Part shown: in pieces, positions 6,896-15,875 of the stretch
Numbering within the stretch: the stretch's first letter is position 1
Layout of the letters: each line of letters begins with the position of its first letter
From: a virus
Virus record (IMG/VR): IMGVR_UViG_3300032401_000578
Span: 1 to 57,906 of that record
Reading direction: 5' to 3' (one strand)
Length of the DNA stretch: 57,906 bases
The notes under the pieces: generated by a model
Databases searched by the model: none
What the model saw: the letters and a program-made list of their open reading frames with translations, nothing else
Told to the model about the DNA's origin: nothing
Translations under genes and position numbers: made by a program

Positions 6896-8941
6896 ATGGC
6901 AACCGAAGAACTGGTCGAGTCAGTATGGGGCGACATGGTCCCGTGGGAAGACTTCCCGCAAAACGATTGGGACTCCGCAACCGGGTCTGCGCCGGGCGGT
7001 GTGTACGCGATCATTGAAGACCGGAGCGACGGAAGATTCCGCCCGGTCTATCAATTCGAGTCGGACCTTCACCGGCAACTGGCGTCCGTTCGTCGGGTGA
7101 TCGGACTGAACGAATTGACGGAAGCGGTCACGACGGCCTTGCGGGTCTACATCTTCGGCAAGGGCATTGAGGTCGGAGTCCGGGCAACGGCCCGAAAAAA
7201 TGTTCCGCCGGATCTGGTGGACGACGTGAAGCGTGTGGTAGACCGGTTCATCGAAAACAACGGGTTCATCAACGGGCTGGACACGGAAATCCACCAGCGG
7301 AGCCGGGACGACGGCGAAGCGTGCTTGCCGATTGAGCGGGACGGCAACGACATCATCTGCGAACCGATTGAGACGGTGCAGCTTACGGAGCCAGCGGCCG
7401 GGCGGAGCCTTGAGCCGTGGATCAGTCACGCCTTCGGAATCGACTTCGATTGTTTCGTCCCGTCGTGGTCGTTCGGCGTGCTGTCGGATTTCAAGCGGCC
7501 GTCTCGGGCGAAGGGCTACCATGTCGTTTACGACGGAGCCGGTCGCGACTACGAGTTCTTTCCGCCGGAGCGGTTCGTCCATATCAAGCGGAACGTGCCG
7601 AGATCGGCCAAGCGTGGGATCTCGGACTGGCTGGCGGTTCTCGACCGGATCAATCGGGTGGGGAAGCTGGTGCGGAACTTGTCGCATGGCGCAGCTCTCC
7701 AGTCGGCGATAGCGTGGATTGAGGAGTACGCGGCCGGGACTCCGGCGTCTCAGATCATGGGTTCGGGATCTCCGGGGATCGGCGGGAACGTCCAGAACGG
7801 CCGGAACGGATCGCGGCAGGAACGGACCGTCACCTACAAAGAGGGGTCGATCCTCCGGGTGGGGATCGGCAAGCAATACAAACCCGGCCCGTTGGGTGCG
7901 GAGCGGAACGCAGGCTTCCAAGTGGTTGAGGAGATGCTTGAGCGGCTGATCGGAACGCGGTGGCTGATGCCTTACGCGATGATTTCAGGCGATGCGTCCA
8001 ACAACAACTTTGCCTCCGGACTCGTGGCGGAGGCCCCGTTCGTAAAGGCACGTGAGGCCGATCAACAGTTCTACGGCGGGGCGTACAAGTCGCTGCTGTG
8101 GAAGGTCGTTCGGTACGCGGTGCAACTCGGGTGGCTCGACACGCGGGGCGTCCCGTGCGACCGGCTGGAAGAGCTGATCGACATCACGGTTGATTTCACG
8201 AGTCCGGCGAGCCGTGATCGGTCGCAGCTTGTCGATCAATTGGTGAAGGAGGTCGGGCTTGGGGCGACTTCGCTGCGTACGGCGGCGGTCGAACTCGGCC
8301 GGGACTACGAAGAGGAGGTCGCGGCCGGGGCGAGTGCGTCGGCGGCAATAGGCGGAGAGATCGCGTCTGCGGCACCCGGAGGCGTGGTCGATGCTGGTTC
8401 CGAGAATGTCGCGGCGTCGGCTCTTAATGGGGCGCAAATCGGCAGCCTGATGAACATTCTCGACGCGGTGACTAGCAAACGGATTCCGCCGGAAACGGCA
8501 CTGGTTACGATGCAAGCGGCCTTCCCGTCGCTTAGTGCTGATGTGTTGAACGGAATCCTAAATCCGCTGATCGGCTACGTCTCGCCAATTCTTGCCGATG
8601 GGACTCCGAATCCCGCCGCGTCCAGTGCTGACGTGAGCGGCGCGACTGGTGAGATGGCTAACATCTCGACGCAACAGTGGAATCGCAACACGAAGGCAAT
8701 CCGAAAAATTCTCGACGAGTTCAAGGCGGGCGGGTCTCGTGTCATCGCGAAGGGGATGCTTACGGCGTTGTCGATCCCAGATGTGAAGGCTGAGGAGTAT
8801 CTGGACGACGCTTCTGACGGATCAATCGACTCTCCAGAATTGAGTGACACGGAACAAGCTGCGGTTGGGGCGGCCCTCGAATCGGTAGAAACGACCGAAG
8901 AGGCGTTGCAGGTCTTGCGGTCGATTCGGGATTATCCGTGA
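6896..8941 (+). CDS. Portal protein
   Basis: At 681 residues this fits a long portal protein, which forms the dodecameric ring at the capsid vertex. Supporting features are its place between terminase and minor head protein, the segment DRINRVGKLVRNLSHGAALQ with the long helical middle, and PYAMISGDASNNN, a motif I associate with portals of this type. The C-terminal 200 residues are Ala/Gly-rich and may be an extra domain exposed in the capsid. Start ATG 6896 follows GGAAGG. A 25-base gap separates it from the next gene. Confidence 0.8.
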   Translation: MATEELVESVWGDMVPWEDFPQNDWDSATGSAPGGVYAIIEDRSDGRFRPVYQFESDLHRQLASVRRVIGLNELTEAVTTALRVYIFGKGIEVGVRATARKNVPPDLVDDVKRVVDRFIENNGFINGLDTEIHQRSRDDGEACLPIERDGNDIICEPIETVQLTEPAAGRSLEPWISHAFGIDFDCFVPSWSFGVLSDFKRPSRAKGYHVVYDGAGRDYEFFPPERFVHIKRNVPRSAKRGISDWLAVLDRINRVGKLVRNLSHGAALQSAIAWIEEYAAGTPASQIMGSGSPGIGGNVQNGRNGSRQERTVTYKEGSILRVGIGKQYKPGPLGAERNAGFQVVEEMLERLIGTRWLMPYAMISGDASNNNFASGLVAEAPFVKAREADQQFYGGAYKSLLWKVVRYAVQLGWLDTRGVPCDRLEELIDITVDFTSPASRDRSQLVDQLVKEVGLGATSLRTAAVELGRDYEEEVAAGASASAAIGGEIASAAPGGVVDAGSENVAASALNGAQIGSLMNILDAVTSKRIPPETALVTMQAAFPSLSADVLNGILNPLIGYVSPILADGTPNPAASSADVSGATGEMANISTQQWNRNTKAIRKILDEFKAGGSRVIAKGMLTALSIPDVKAEEYLDDASDGSIDSPELSDTEQAAVGAALESVETTEEALQVLRSIRDYP

Positions 8942-8966
8942 TGCGTTGAACGCGAAAGGGGCGGGG

Positions 8967-9212
8967 ATGAAGACGGACGCAGAGTGCGGCGAGATCGAAA
9001 CCGCTGGCGAGGTGGCGGCCAAGCGGCGGCCTTCCGGTGTGATCAAACATGAGGGCGTCGCGGCCTTTCGTCGGCATGAGTCGGCGGAGTCCTGTTCGTA
9101 CCCGTCGGGCGGGGAAACCTCGCAGGGGAGGCAGTGGTGGATGCACGGGTTCGTAGCGGCGCAGGTTGTGGCGAGCTGTCGGGCGATGACTCTGGCTGAG
9201 ATGCTCCGGTGA
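8967..9212 (+). CDS. Hypothetical protein
   Basis: An 81-residue protein between portal and minor head genes, not recognised. It has no signal peptide or membrane segment. ATG 8967 follows AAAGGGGCGGGG; a TTG upstream in frame is less likely. The tight spacing on both sides supports it being a real gene in the head operon. Confidence 0.5.
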   Translation: MKTDAECGEIETAGEVAAKRRPSGVIKHEGVAAFRRHESAESCSYPSGGETSQGRQWWMHGFVAAQVVASCRAMTLAEMLR

Positions 9213-9221
9213 AGGAACGAT

Positions 9222-9896
9222 GTGGCTGAACTCGAAGACCGAATGCAGCGTGAGGCGAAGCTGGCGGCGTTGCTGTCCCGCGTGGGGGCGAACCAACGGC
9301 GTGAGCTGGAGAAGCTGCTGGGGAATCCGCCGGACATCCGGAACGTCCCGGAAACGTGGTGGGACGATTCCCAAAAGGAAATCGAGGAAGTCCTGATCGC
9401 GTTGCTGCTGCTGACGTTCGCGGCGTCGGCGTTCGCTCACGGGCTGGACGAAGTGAGGGCGGCGGCACGGGCGGAAGCGTGGGCGAACCGCACGGGGGCG
9501 AGGATCGCGAGGGACATGATCAAGAACACGCGGACTGGCCTCCGGGTGTCGCTGCGTGGAATCGTCGTGGACGGCAAGCCGGTGAGGCTGGCGGATCTCC
9601 GACAAGTGACGGTGCGATGGCTCGGCCCGGCTCGGTGGTCGAACGTCGCGACGACGGAGACGACGCGGGCGCAACACTTCGGGTCTGAATACGGGATCGA
9701 AGAAACCGTCGGGCTGAGCAAGGACGACTACTGGGTCACGTCCGGGGATGCCAAGGTCTGCCCGGTCTGTGCTCCACTGAACGGCACGACGCGGCCGGTG
9801 TGGTCGCGGAAGTTTCCGGGAGGGCCTCCGGAGCCTCACGTGAATTGCCGCTGTTACATCTCCTATGTCGGGGCGGCCGTGAAGGCGTCCCCGTGA
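9222..9896 (+). CDS. Minor head protein, SPP1 gp7 / Mu F-like
   Basis: This 224-residue protein ends with the hallmark of the family: CPVC at 180-183, then PGGPPEPHVNCRCY at 199-212. Such proteins sit inside the head near the portal and may accompany DNA ejection. Unusually, residues 57-71 form a hydrophobic stretch (VLIALLLLTFAASAF) that could insert in a membrane. GTG 9222 is the start, with GAAGGAACG upstream. Confidence 0.78.
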   Translation: MAELEDRMQREAKLAALLSRVGANQRRELEKLLGNPPDIRNVPETWWDDSQKEIEEVLIALLLLTFAASAFAHGLDEVRAAARAEAWANRTGARIARDMIKNTRTGLRVSLRGIVVDGKPVRLADLRQVTVRWLGPARWSNVATTETTRAQHFGSEYGIEETVGLSKDDYWVTSGDAKVCPVCAPLNGTTRPVWSRKFPGGPPEPHVNCRCYISYVGAAVKASP

Positions 9897-10026
9897 GATG
9901 GTGGCGACGGACCGGCTGAATCTTTTTTGGAATCGTCGCTTGCGTTCGTTTCGGTTCTCTAGTCGAATCCCTTTGATGTTGGTCAGCAGTCACTCGGATG
10001 ACGCGACACAAACAAACGGAGTCGAT

Positions 10027-11211
10027 ATGAAAACGAAGGCGATGAAGTCGATCAGGACGCAGATGCTCGAAACCGTCGTCAGCGAGAATCTGGCGACGGA
10101 CGCGGTGGACCGGGATGCCGGTATCATTCGCGGGGTGAAGATTCTCGGCCGCGTCTCGAAGAACGGCCGGGTCTACTCAGACAAAGCAATGGACGACGGC
10201 GTCCGTATCTACGAGGGTCTCAAGGTCAACGTGGATCATCCCGACAAGTCGCGGCCGAAGGCGGAGCGTGGATTCTTGGAGGGGTTCGGCGAACTGCGTG
10301 GGGTGACTCGTCGGGATGACGGCGTCTACGGGGATCTCCACTTCCTCAAGAGTCATTCGGCGGCGAGTACCGTCTGCGAGTCGGCGGAGCGGTTCCCGAA
10401 ACAGTTCGGGTTGTCTCACAACGCCGAAGGGGAGACGGTCCGCAGGGATGGCCAGACGGTGGTGGAGTCGCTGACAAGTGCCGTATCGGTGGACATCGTA
10501 GGACGCCCGGCAACGAACGAGGGGATCTTTGAGTCGGTCGATGCCGACAAGGGGGCGACAGTGGTCAAAACGTCGATTCGGAAGCTGGTTGAGTCCGGCA
10601 AATGTGCGATCTATAAGGCGAAACATCTCGTGGAGATGGAAGGCGGCGACTCTGCTTTGATGGATGCTCCCTACAACATGCCGATGCCGATGTCGAACGA
10701 TGGCATGGAAGTGGAGGCGAACCCGGACGAGGCAATCGCGGACGCCTTCGAGCAGGCGGTGGCGGCGGTGGTCAAGGACGAGTCGCTGGACATCGCGGCC
10801 AAGATGGCGCGAATCGAAGAGATACTGACGGCTCACGAAACCCTCAAGAGCGGTGCAGCGGTTCCAGCGGAACCGGTGGCGGCCGATGTGCCGGTCGCGG
10901 AGTCGGTCGTTCTGGAGTCGATCAAGGGCCTCCGGTCGCTGATCGAATCGCAGTCTGTCAAGAACGCCGAACTCTCGGCCCGGTTGACGCTGATGGAATC
11001 GCGACGGGAGGTGAAGCCGGAGCGTGTGAGGGCGTTGGTCGAGGCGAAGGACGACGCGCACCGGTCGCTGTTGTTGGAGTCGTGGCCGCTTGTAGCGGGT
11101 CCGGCGAAACCGGCGACGTCCCGGCCGTTGATGGAATCAGCCGGGGCCAGCAAGCCAGCGGGCGACGCCAAGGGGTTCATGCAACGCATCAAGTCCAGCG
11201 GAAACATCTGA
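10027..11211 (+). CDS. Prohead protease fused to scaffold-like tail
   Basis: The 394-residue product has the serine protease core of phage maturation enzymes. VNVDHP places His 71 and GLSHNAEG places Ser 130, 59 residues apart as in the family, and VDIVGRPATNEGIF at 156-169 is the typical end of the domain. The remainder is acidic and helical, as in protease-scaffold fusions, and ends with repeated short helices. GGAG precedes ATG 10027. The preceding 130 bases hold no gene I can support. Confidence 0.72.
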   Translation: MKTKAMKSIRTQMLETVVSENLATDAVDRDAGIIRGVKILGRVSKNGRVYSDKAMDDGVRIYEGLKVNVDHPDKSRPKAERGFLEGFGELRGVTRRDDGVYGDLHFLKSHSAASTVCESAERFPKQFGLSHNAEGETVRRDGQTVVESLTSAVSVDIVGRPATNEGIFESVDADKGATVVKTSIRKLVESGKCAIYKAKHLVEMEGGDSALMDAPYNMPMPMSNDGMEVEANPDEAIADAFEQAVAAVVKDESLDIAAKMARIEEILTAHETLKSGAAVPAEPVAADVPVAESVVLESIKGLRSLIESQSVKNAELSARLTLMESRREVKPERVRALVEAKDDAHRSLLLESWPLVAGPAKPATSRPLMESAGASKPAGDAKGFMQRIKSSGNI

Positions 11212-11269
11212 CCGGCAGCAGCCGGACGCAGTCGATTGTTCAATTCAAACCGTTAGAGGAGTGATAAAG

Positions 11270-11980
11270 ATGAACGTGGTCCCAAGGGCACAGGCGACGA
11301 GAGAGCGACAGTTCTACGGATTCTTCGATGACTTCCTTTGGTACGTGATTACGCACCTTTGGACGTCGTTGAAGGCTGACACGAACACGACAATGGACAT
11401 TGACGCCAGCTATGCGGGCGGTCGGGTTCTGTTGTACGGGTTGACAGCGGATAACGACGAAGTGGCAATCGGGACGACTCAGAAGAACTTCAAGGACTTG
11501 GCTGACAAGCCGATGGTGTATGAGGCCCGCATCCAGTTCGCGGAAGGATCGACGAACAAGCTGAACGTGCTGGCGGGGTTCTGCTCAGTGCTGACATCCG
11601 CGAACACGCTTGTGGACAACGGGGGCGGCGTGGTCACGACCAACGACGGCCACTACATCTACAAGGTGGACGGCGAAACCGTGTGGCGTTGCGGGTCGAG
11701 CCGTGGCACGACCCAGTATTCAACGACCAGCGGAACGACCGCAGGCGGATCGGCTGCGCAGACTCTGCGGATCGAAACGCAACCGGAAGACGCGACGACT
11801 TGCACGACCCGGTACTACGTGGATGACGTCCAACTGGCGGACGCGAACGGCGTCCCGATTGTTCACACGTTGCTTCTGGCATCGGCGGCCGCGATGCAGG
11901 CTGGCGTCGCGATGAAGATCGGCTCGGCCGCTGCCGAGTCGGTTTACGTGGATTACGTTTCGGCCTATCAACTCCGCTGA
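11270..11980 (+). CDS. Probable capsid decoration protein, beta-sandwich type
   Basis: A 236-residue protein directly before the major capsid gene. The sequence is rich in beta strands and alternates short polar loops, with YEARIQF, YIYKVDG and YVDYVSAYQLR resembling a jelly-roll or lectin-like sandwich. This position suits a head decoration protein. GAGGAG lies 8 bases before ATG 11270; a GTG at 11261 overlaps that site and is less likely. No enzymatic motif is visible. Confidence 0.6.
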   Translation: MNVVPRAQATRERQFYGFFDDFLWYVITHLWTSLKADTNTTMDIDASYAGGRVLLYGLTADNDEVAIGTTQKNFKDLADKPMVYEARIQFAEGSTNKLNVLAGFCSVLTSANTLVDNGGGVVTTNDGHYIYKVDGETVWRCGSSRGTTQYSTTSGTTAGGSAAQTLRIETQPEDATTCTTRYYVDDVQLADANGVPIVHTLLLASAAAMQAGVAMKIGSAAAESVYVDYVSAYQLR

Positions 11981-12033
11981 CCCGCTCCGGCGGTGATCGA
12001 ATCTATTCAACCAAGCAACACGAAAGGTCGATA

Positions 12034-13215
12034 ATGCTGAACATCAAGAATCTGAAGAGAGAGCATTTGGCTCACGTCCGAGACGGCAACGAAGACAAGT
12101 TCTTCGAGCTGTTTCAGGAGGGACTCGACTCGAAGCAAATCACGTTGAAGGACGTTTCGCTGCGAGAAATCGCGGAGTCGTTCATTGACGGCGGTCACGA
12201 AGCCGTGATGAGCTGGAACCCGCGATATGGCGGTCATGGCGGCGTGACGATGAAGCTGTTGGAAGAATCCGGTGCGGTCACGTCCGGGGGCTTCTCTCGG
12301 ATCACTGGCCAGTTGCTGGTGACGTCGATCATGCAGGCGTACGACATGGAAGAGAACGTCTTTTCCAACGTTATCCCTACGGAATCGACCCAACTGAACG
12401 GGCAGAAAATTCCGGGCATCAGCCGGATCGGCGACGAGGGCACGACCGTCGGCGAAGGCATGGCGTACCCGGTCGCTGGTGTGTCTGAGGACTACATCGA
12501 AACTCCGCTCACGACCAAAAGCGGGTTGATGGTTCACGTCACGAAAGAGGCAATCTTTTTCGATTTGACCGGCCAATTGCAAAACCGATGTTCCGAAGTC
12601 GGCGAGATGCTCGCGATCAACAAGGAGAAGCGGTTGATCGACTGCGTTATCGACGAGAACCGGACCGCACACCGGTACAAGTGGAAAGGCACGTCTTACG
12701 CGACCTACCAGACTTCGACTCCCTACATCAACAGCAAGACGAGCAATGCGTTGGTGGACTGGACCAACGTCGATGCGGCGGAGCTGATGTTCAATCAATT
12801 GACGGACCCTTACACGGGCGAGCCGATCATGGTGAACCCAAAGCATCTGGTGGTGACTCGCCAGAATTTGCGGACTGCCCAACGAATCCTGACCGCAACT
12901 CAGGTGACGACTACGACTCCGGGCTTCGCTACTTCTGGCAACCCGAACGCGGTCAATTGGGCGAATCCGATCTCCGGATACCAGATCCTCAGTTCGGCAC
13001 AATTGGCGGCTCGGCTCGGGACCGACACGAGCTGGTTCCTCGGTGACTTGACCAAGGCGTTCCGGTACATGGAAAACTGGCCGATCACTGTCGTGCAGGC
13101 TCCGGCCAACTCGGAAGCTGAGTTCACTCTGGACGTGGTCTACCGCGTCAAGGCGAGCGAACGCGGTGCGGCTTCGACGTGGGAGCCGAGGCAAATAGTC
13201 AAGAACGCTGCATGA
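12034..13215 (+). CDS. Major capsid protein
   Basis: This 393-residue protein lies after the protease and decoration genes and has the look of an HK97-fold capsid protein. There is a helical N-terminal arm, a central mixed domain with MVNPKHLVVTRQNLRTAQRI (the spine helix region), and a C-terminal segment ending FTLDVVYRVKASERGAA. The N-terminal 60 residues may be removed by the protease. AAAGG lies before ATG 12034. It is followed by one small gene and a strong terminator. Confidence 0.82.
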   Translation: MLNIKNLKREHLAHVRDGNEDKFFELFQEGLDSKQITLKDVSLREIAESFIDGGHEAVMSWNPRYGGHGGVTMKLLEESGAVTSGGFSRITGQLLVTSIMQAYDMEENVFSNVIPTESTQLNGQKIPGISRIGDEGTTVGEGMAYPVAGVSEDYIETPLTTKSGLMVHVTKEAIFFDLTGQLQNRCSEVGEMLAINKEKRLIDCVIDENRTAHRYKWKGTSYATYQTSTPYINSKTSNALVDWTNVDAAELMFNQLTDPYTGEPIMVNPKHLVVTRQNLRTAQRILTATQVTTTTPGFATSGNPNAVNWANPISGYQILSSAQLAARLGTDTSWFLGDLTKAFRYMENWPITVVQAPANSEAEFTLDVVYRVKASERGAASTWEPRQIVKNAA

Positions 13216-13291
13216 ACGGTGTGAGGCGATGGGTTCCGGTCGCGTAAGCCGGAGCGGTGCAAATCTCGGTTCAACGCGGGGGGTGGTTGTG

Positions 13292-13534
13292 ATGGCGAAA
13301 CTCAAAAATCCGGACGCTGGTCTGGAGTCGGAGAAGGCGGACGCGGGTCCGGTGGAGACGGAAGCCGTGGGTACGATCCGCAGCTACTCGGTTCGGCAAC
13401 GGACTGAGCCGGAGGGAGCGGCCGTTGTGGTCGAGTCTCCAGACGGGACGCCAGAGGACGCTGTGCGGATGTTCAACGCTCGGCGTGGCGGAGAGATTCG
13501 GACGATGAAGCAGTTGATTCTGGTTCAAATCTGA
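13292..13534 (+). CDS. Hypothetical protein in head operon
   Basis: An 80-residue protein of unknown function, the last gene before a terminator. The second half (SYSVRQRTEPEGAAVVVES) looks like a small beta domain. ATG 13292 follows GGGGGGTGG. Its position suits a head completion or accessory protein, but nothing in the sequence proves it. Confidence 0.5.
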   Translation: MAKLKNPDAGLESEKADAGPVETEAVGTIRSYSVRQRTEPEGAAVVVESPDGTPEDAVRMFNARRGGEIRTMKQLILVQI

Positions 13535-13558
13535 GGCGGTCGATGACGACGCGAACGA

Positions 13559-13590
13559 ACGGCCCCGGCGAAAGTCGGGGCCGTTTCGTT
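13559..13590 (+). terminator. Rho-independent terminator after capsid genes
   Basis: ACGGCCCCG (13559-13567) pairs with CGGGGCCGT (13576-13584) around an 8-base loop, followed by TTTCGTTT. It would end or reduce transcription after the head operon. Confidence 0.85.
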
Positions 13591-13678
13591 TGATGGTGGC
13601 ATCTTTACAGATCGGCGGGGCGGCGGTACGGTGTTGGAAGGTGACTGGGCACGGTGACGAAACACGAAAGGGAATCCG

Positions 13679-14059
13679 ATGAGCGACGAACTGGACAAGC
13701 AGGCTAGGGCATGTGCGGCCCGCGTACCGGCGAACGTCGGGCTGGACCCGATTACAATCGTCACGATTCTGACGCAGGTTCTGCCGCTGCTGATGTCGTG
13801 CTTCCAGCGGAACGATGAGCCGTCTCCGGCTGCGATGCGGGCGAACGTGAAGGCTCAACAGACGCGGGCGCCGGAACAGTTGCGACGACGGACGGCCCGT
13901 AGGGTCCGGGGCGACGCAGACGTTCCGATGACGAAGTTTGAGTCGTTCATGCTGGCGGACGCGGTGATAGCGGAGTGTTGCGAGACGGACGACTCAACCG
14001 TGGTGTCTCTGGCGATGGCGTGCGGGATCACGGAACAGGCGGCCAGTTCGGTCGAGTGA
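13679..14059 (+). CDS. Hypothetical protein with hydrophobic N-terminal segment
   Basis: A 126-residue protein opening the segment after the head terminator. Residues 22-42 (GLDPITIVTILTQVLPLLMS) are hydrophobic and could be a short membrane helix. The second half is helical. ATG 13679 follows AAAGGG within an ACGAAAGG leader shared with several genes here. The function is unknown. Confidence 0.55.
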   Translation: MSDELDKQARACAARVPANVGLDPITIVTILTQVLPLLMSCFQRNDEPSPAAMRANVKAQQTRAPEQLRRRTARRVRGDADVPMTKFESFMLADAVIAECCETDDSTVVSLAMACGITEQAASSVE

Positions 14060-14082
14060 AGCTTCAACTCAGGGGGTGCGAC

Positions 14083-15072
14083 GTGGAAGAGGTGAAACCG
14101 GCGAAGGACGTGGTGGTGGTGAGCAAGCTGGATCAATGGAAATGGTTCGTGACGCCCGCGACACTCCTCTTGCTGGCGATTGCGGTTCAGCTCGGGTGGC
14201 TCACGCAAGGCGAGGCGGACAAGATCAAGCCGTTGGTCGTGGTGGCTCAGGCGGACGTGGAGACGAAGCCGGTCGGTCCTGTCAAGCCGGTTGAGCCGAT
14301 CGTGGTGGCGCAGGTCACTAAGGACATCGACTGGAAGGCGATCATCGACCGGTGGGTTCCGATCATTATCGACCAGTTGAAGCCGAAACCGGAGCCGGAC
14401 CCGAAACCAAAACCGGACCCGAAACCTGAACCGACTCCGCCGCTTCCGTCCGACTCGACGATCAAGATCACGGACGAAACCGGAAAGACGGTCACGGCGG
14501 CGACGGTCGATTCCGGGTCGTTGTTCCTCGCGACGGCGACGGGGAATATCGGCTGGCAATCGTCGCGGCATGGCTCGGTGCGGCTGGTGACGCTTCCGAA
14601 CAATCTCGGCTACGCGTTCAGTCTCGACGCGGGGGCGTGGGTCGAGTTCTTCCTGACGGATTACACGGCGAAGACGCAAACGAGTCTGAGGGTCACGGCG
14701 AATCACGGGCCGATGCCTCCTCCTCAGCCGGAACCAAGGCCGGAGCCAAGACCGGAACCAAGGCCGGAACCGGCAACGAACAGGGTGCTGGGGTTGGTGG
14801 TGTTCGCGGACTTGTCGGAGCGGAGCCCGGAGTACGCGAGCCTGATGGCGTCCAAGTACTGGCAAACTCTGAGCGACAGGCACCGGGTCGCGATCTACAC
14901 GCGGACGACGAATGAGGCGGTGGGCAAGGCGTTCTTGGCGGAGACGGCCGGGGCGAAAGGTGCGACTCTGTTGATCCGGGACGATACCGTATCGGCCAAG
15001 CTCGCAGTGGTCCCGCTACCGAAAACGGAGGCGGAGTTCGAGGCGGCAATTAAGGCTTGGAGTTCGCGATAA
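14083..15072 (+). CDS. Membrane-anchored proline-rich protein with C-terminal alpha/beta domain
   Basis: The 329-residue product has one N-terminal membrane segment (FVTPATLLLLAIAVQLGWL). A Pro-rich linker rich in KPEPDPKP units follows, then a beta domain, a second linker of PRPEP units and an alpha/beta C-terminal domain beginning VLGLVVFADLSERSPEY, which recalls a thioredoxin-like fold. The linkers would extend the domains across the periplasm. GTG 14083 has AGGGGG upstream; an in-frame GTG at 14056 is possible. The neighbouring peptidase suggests an envelope or lysis role, which is inference. Confidence 0.55.
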   Translation: MEEVKPAKDVVVVSKLDQWKWFVTPATLLLLAIAVQLGWLTQGEADKIKPLVVVAQADVETKPVGPVKPVEPIVVAQVTKDIDWKAIIDRWVPIIIDQLKPKPEPDPKPKPDPKPEPTPPLPSDSTIKITDETGKTVTAATVDSGSLFLATATGNIGWQSSRHGSVRLVTLPNNLGYAFSLDAGAWVEFFLTDYTAKTQTSLRVTANHGPMPPPQPEPRPEPRPEPRPEPATNRVLGLVVFADLSERSPEYASLMASKYWQTLSDRHRVAIYTRTTNEAVGKAFLAETAGAKGATLLIRDDTVSAKLAVVPLPKTEAEFEAAIKAWSSR

Positions 15073-15872
15073 TGGTGGACGTGATCGTTGACGAAAGAGG
15101 CTTCGAGCGGCGGTGTGGTTCGCTGCCGATGCCGGTGAACCGGGTGTGCAGTCTACCGCCGTTCGGGAGCGATCCGAACATGCCGCTTTGGACGGAGGCC
15201 GAGATCAAGGCCGTCGTGACGAGGTCGGACCGGGAGAAGTCGCGGGACTTGTTCGGCCCGGAGTGGATTCTCGACCAGCTTTCCTACGGGAGCTGCAACG
15301 GGCACGCTTTGGCCGGATGCGGGGCAAGGACGCGGTTCGTCGGTGGACGGAGGGACGGGCTGCTGTTCAGCGGGGCGTATTCCTACTCCAAGATGAACGG
15401 AGGCCGCGACAACGGAAGCGTGATTCTCGACGACATCGACGTAGCCCAACGGGACGGGTTCGCGCCGTTGTCACTCGTTTCAGCGACAATGATCTACCCG
15501 AAGAATCAACCGGCGGACGCGGACGAGGAAGCGGCCAAGTACAAGGGGCTGGAGTGCTACGCCTTGATGGGGTTGATGGCGTTGCGAACGGCGTTGGCCT
15601 GTCGGATCCCGTGCATCGTCGCAGTGATGGCTGGGAACAATTTCGCCCGACTCAATGGCGGGGTCTGTGGAATCGACAACGGCTCCGGAAACCATGCGGT
15701 TCTCGTGGACGACGTGCTTTGGGACGGGACGCAGTGGCTCTACGACATGGCGAATAGCTGGGGCACGAAGTACGGCGACGGCGGACGCGGCTACTTGACG
15801 GACGGGCACTTCAAGCAGACGTTCGGGCCTCATTCCTTTGTGGCGGTCCCGGCGTTTGACGAACTGAGGTAA
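15072..15872 (+). CDS. Papain-like (C1 family) cysteine peptidase
   Basis: This 266-residue protein has the papain catalytic set. Gln 69 and Cys 75 are in LDQLSYGSCNGHALA, His 208 is in GSGNHAVLVDD, and Asn 228 with Trp 230 are in MANSWGTKYGDGG. It lacks an evident signal peptide. Papain folds in phages are known in virion maturation and in cell-wall-cleaving CHAP relatives, but this one is closest to true C1 enzymes. The ATG overlaps the preceding TAA (TAATG), and GGAG lies 9 bases upstream. It may be a virion protease or part of lysis; no other endolysin is evident. Confidence 0.75.
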   Translation: MVDVIVDERGFERRCGSLPMPVNRVCSLPPFGSDPNMPLWTEAEIKAVVTRSDREKSRDLFGPEWILDQLSYGSCNGHALAGCGARTRFVGGRRDGLLFSGAYSYSKMNGGRDNGSVILDDIDVAQRDGFAPLSLVSATMIYPKNQPADADEEAAKYKGLECYALMGLMALRTALACRIPCIVAVMAGNNFARLNGGVCGIDNGSGNHAVLVDDVLWDGTQWLYDMANSWGTKYGDGGRGYLTDGHFKQTFGPHSFVAVPAFDELR

Positions 15873-15875
15873 ACC

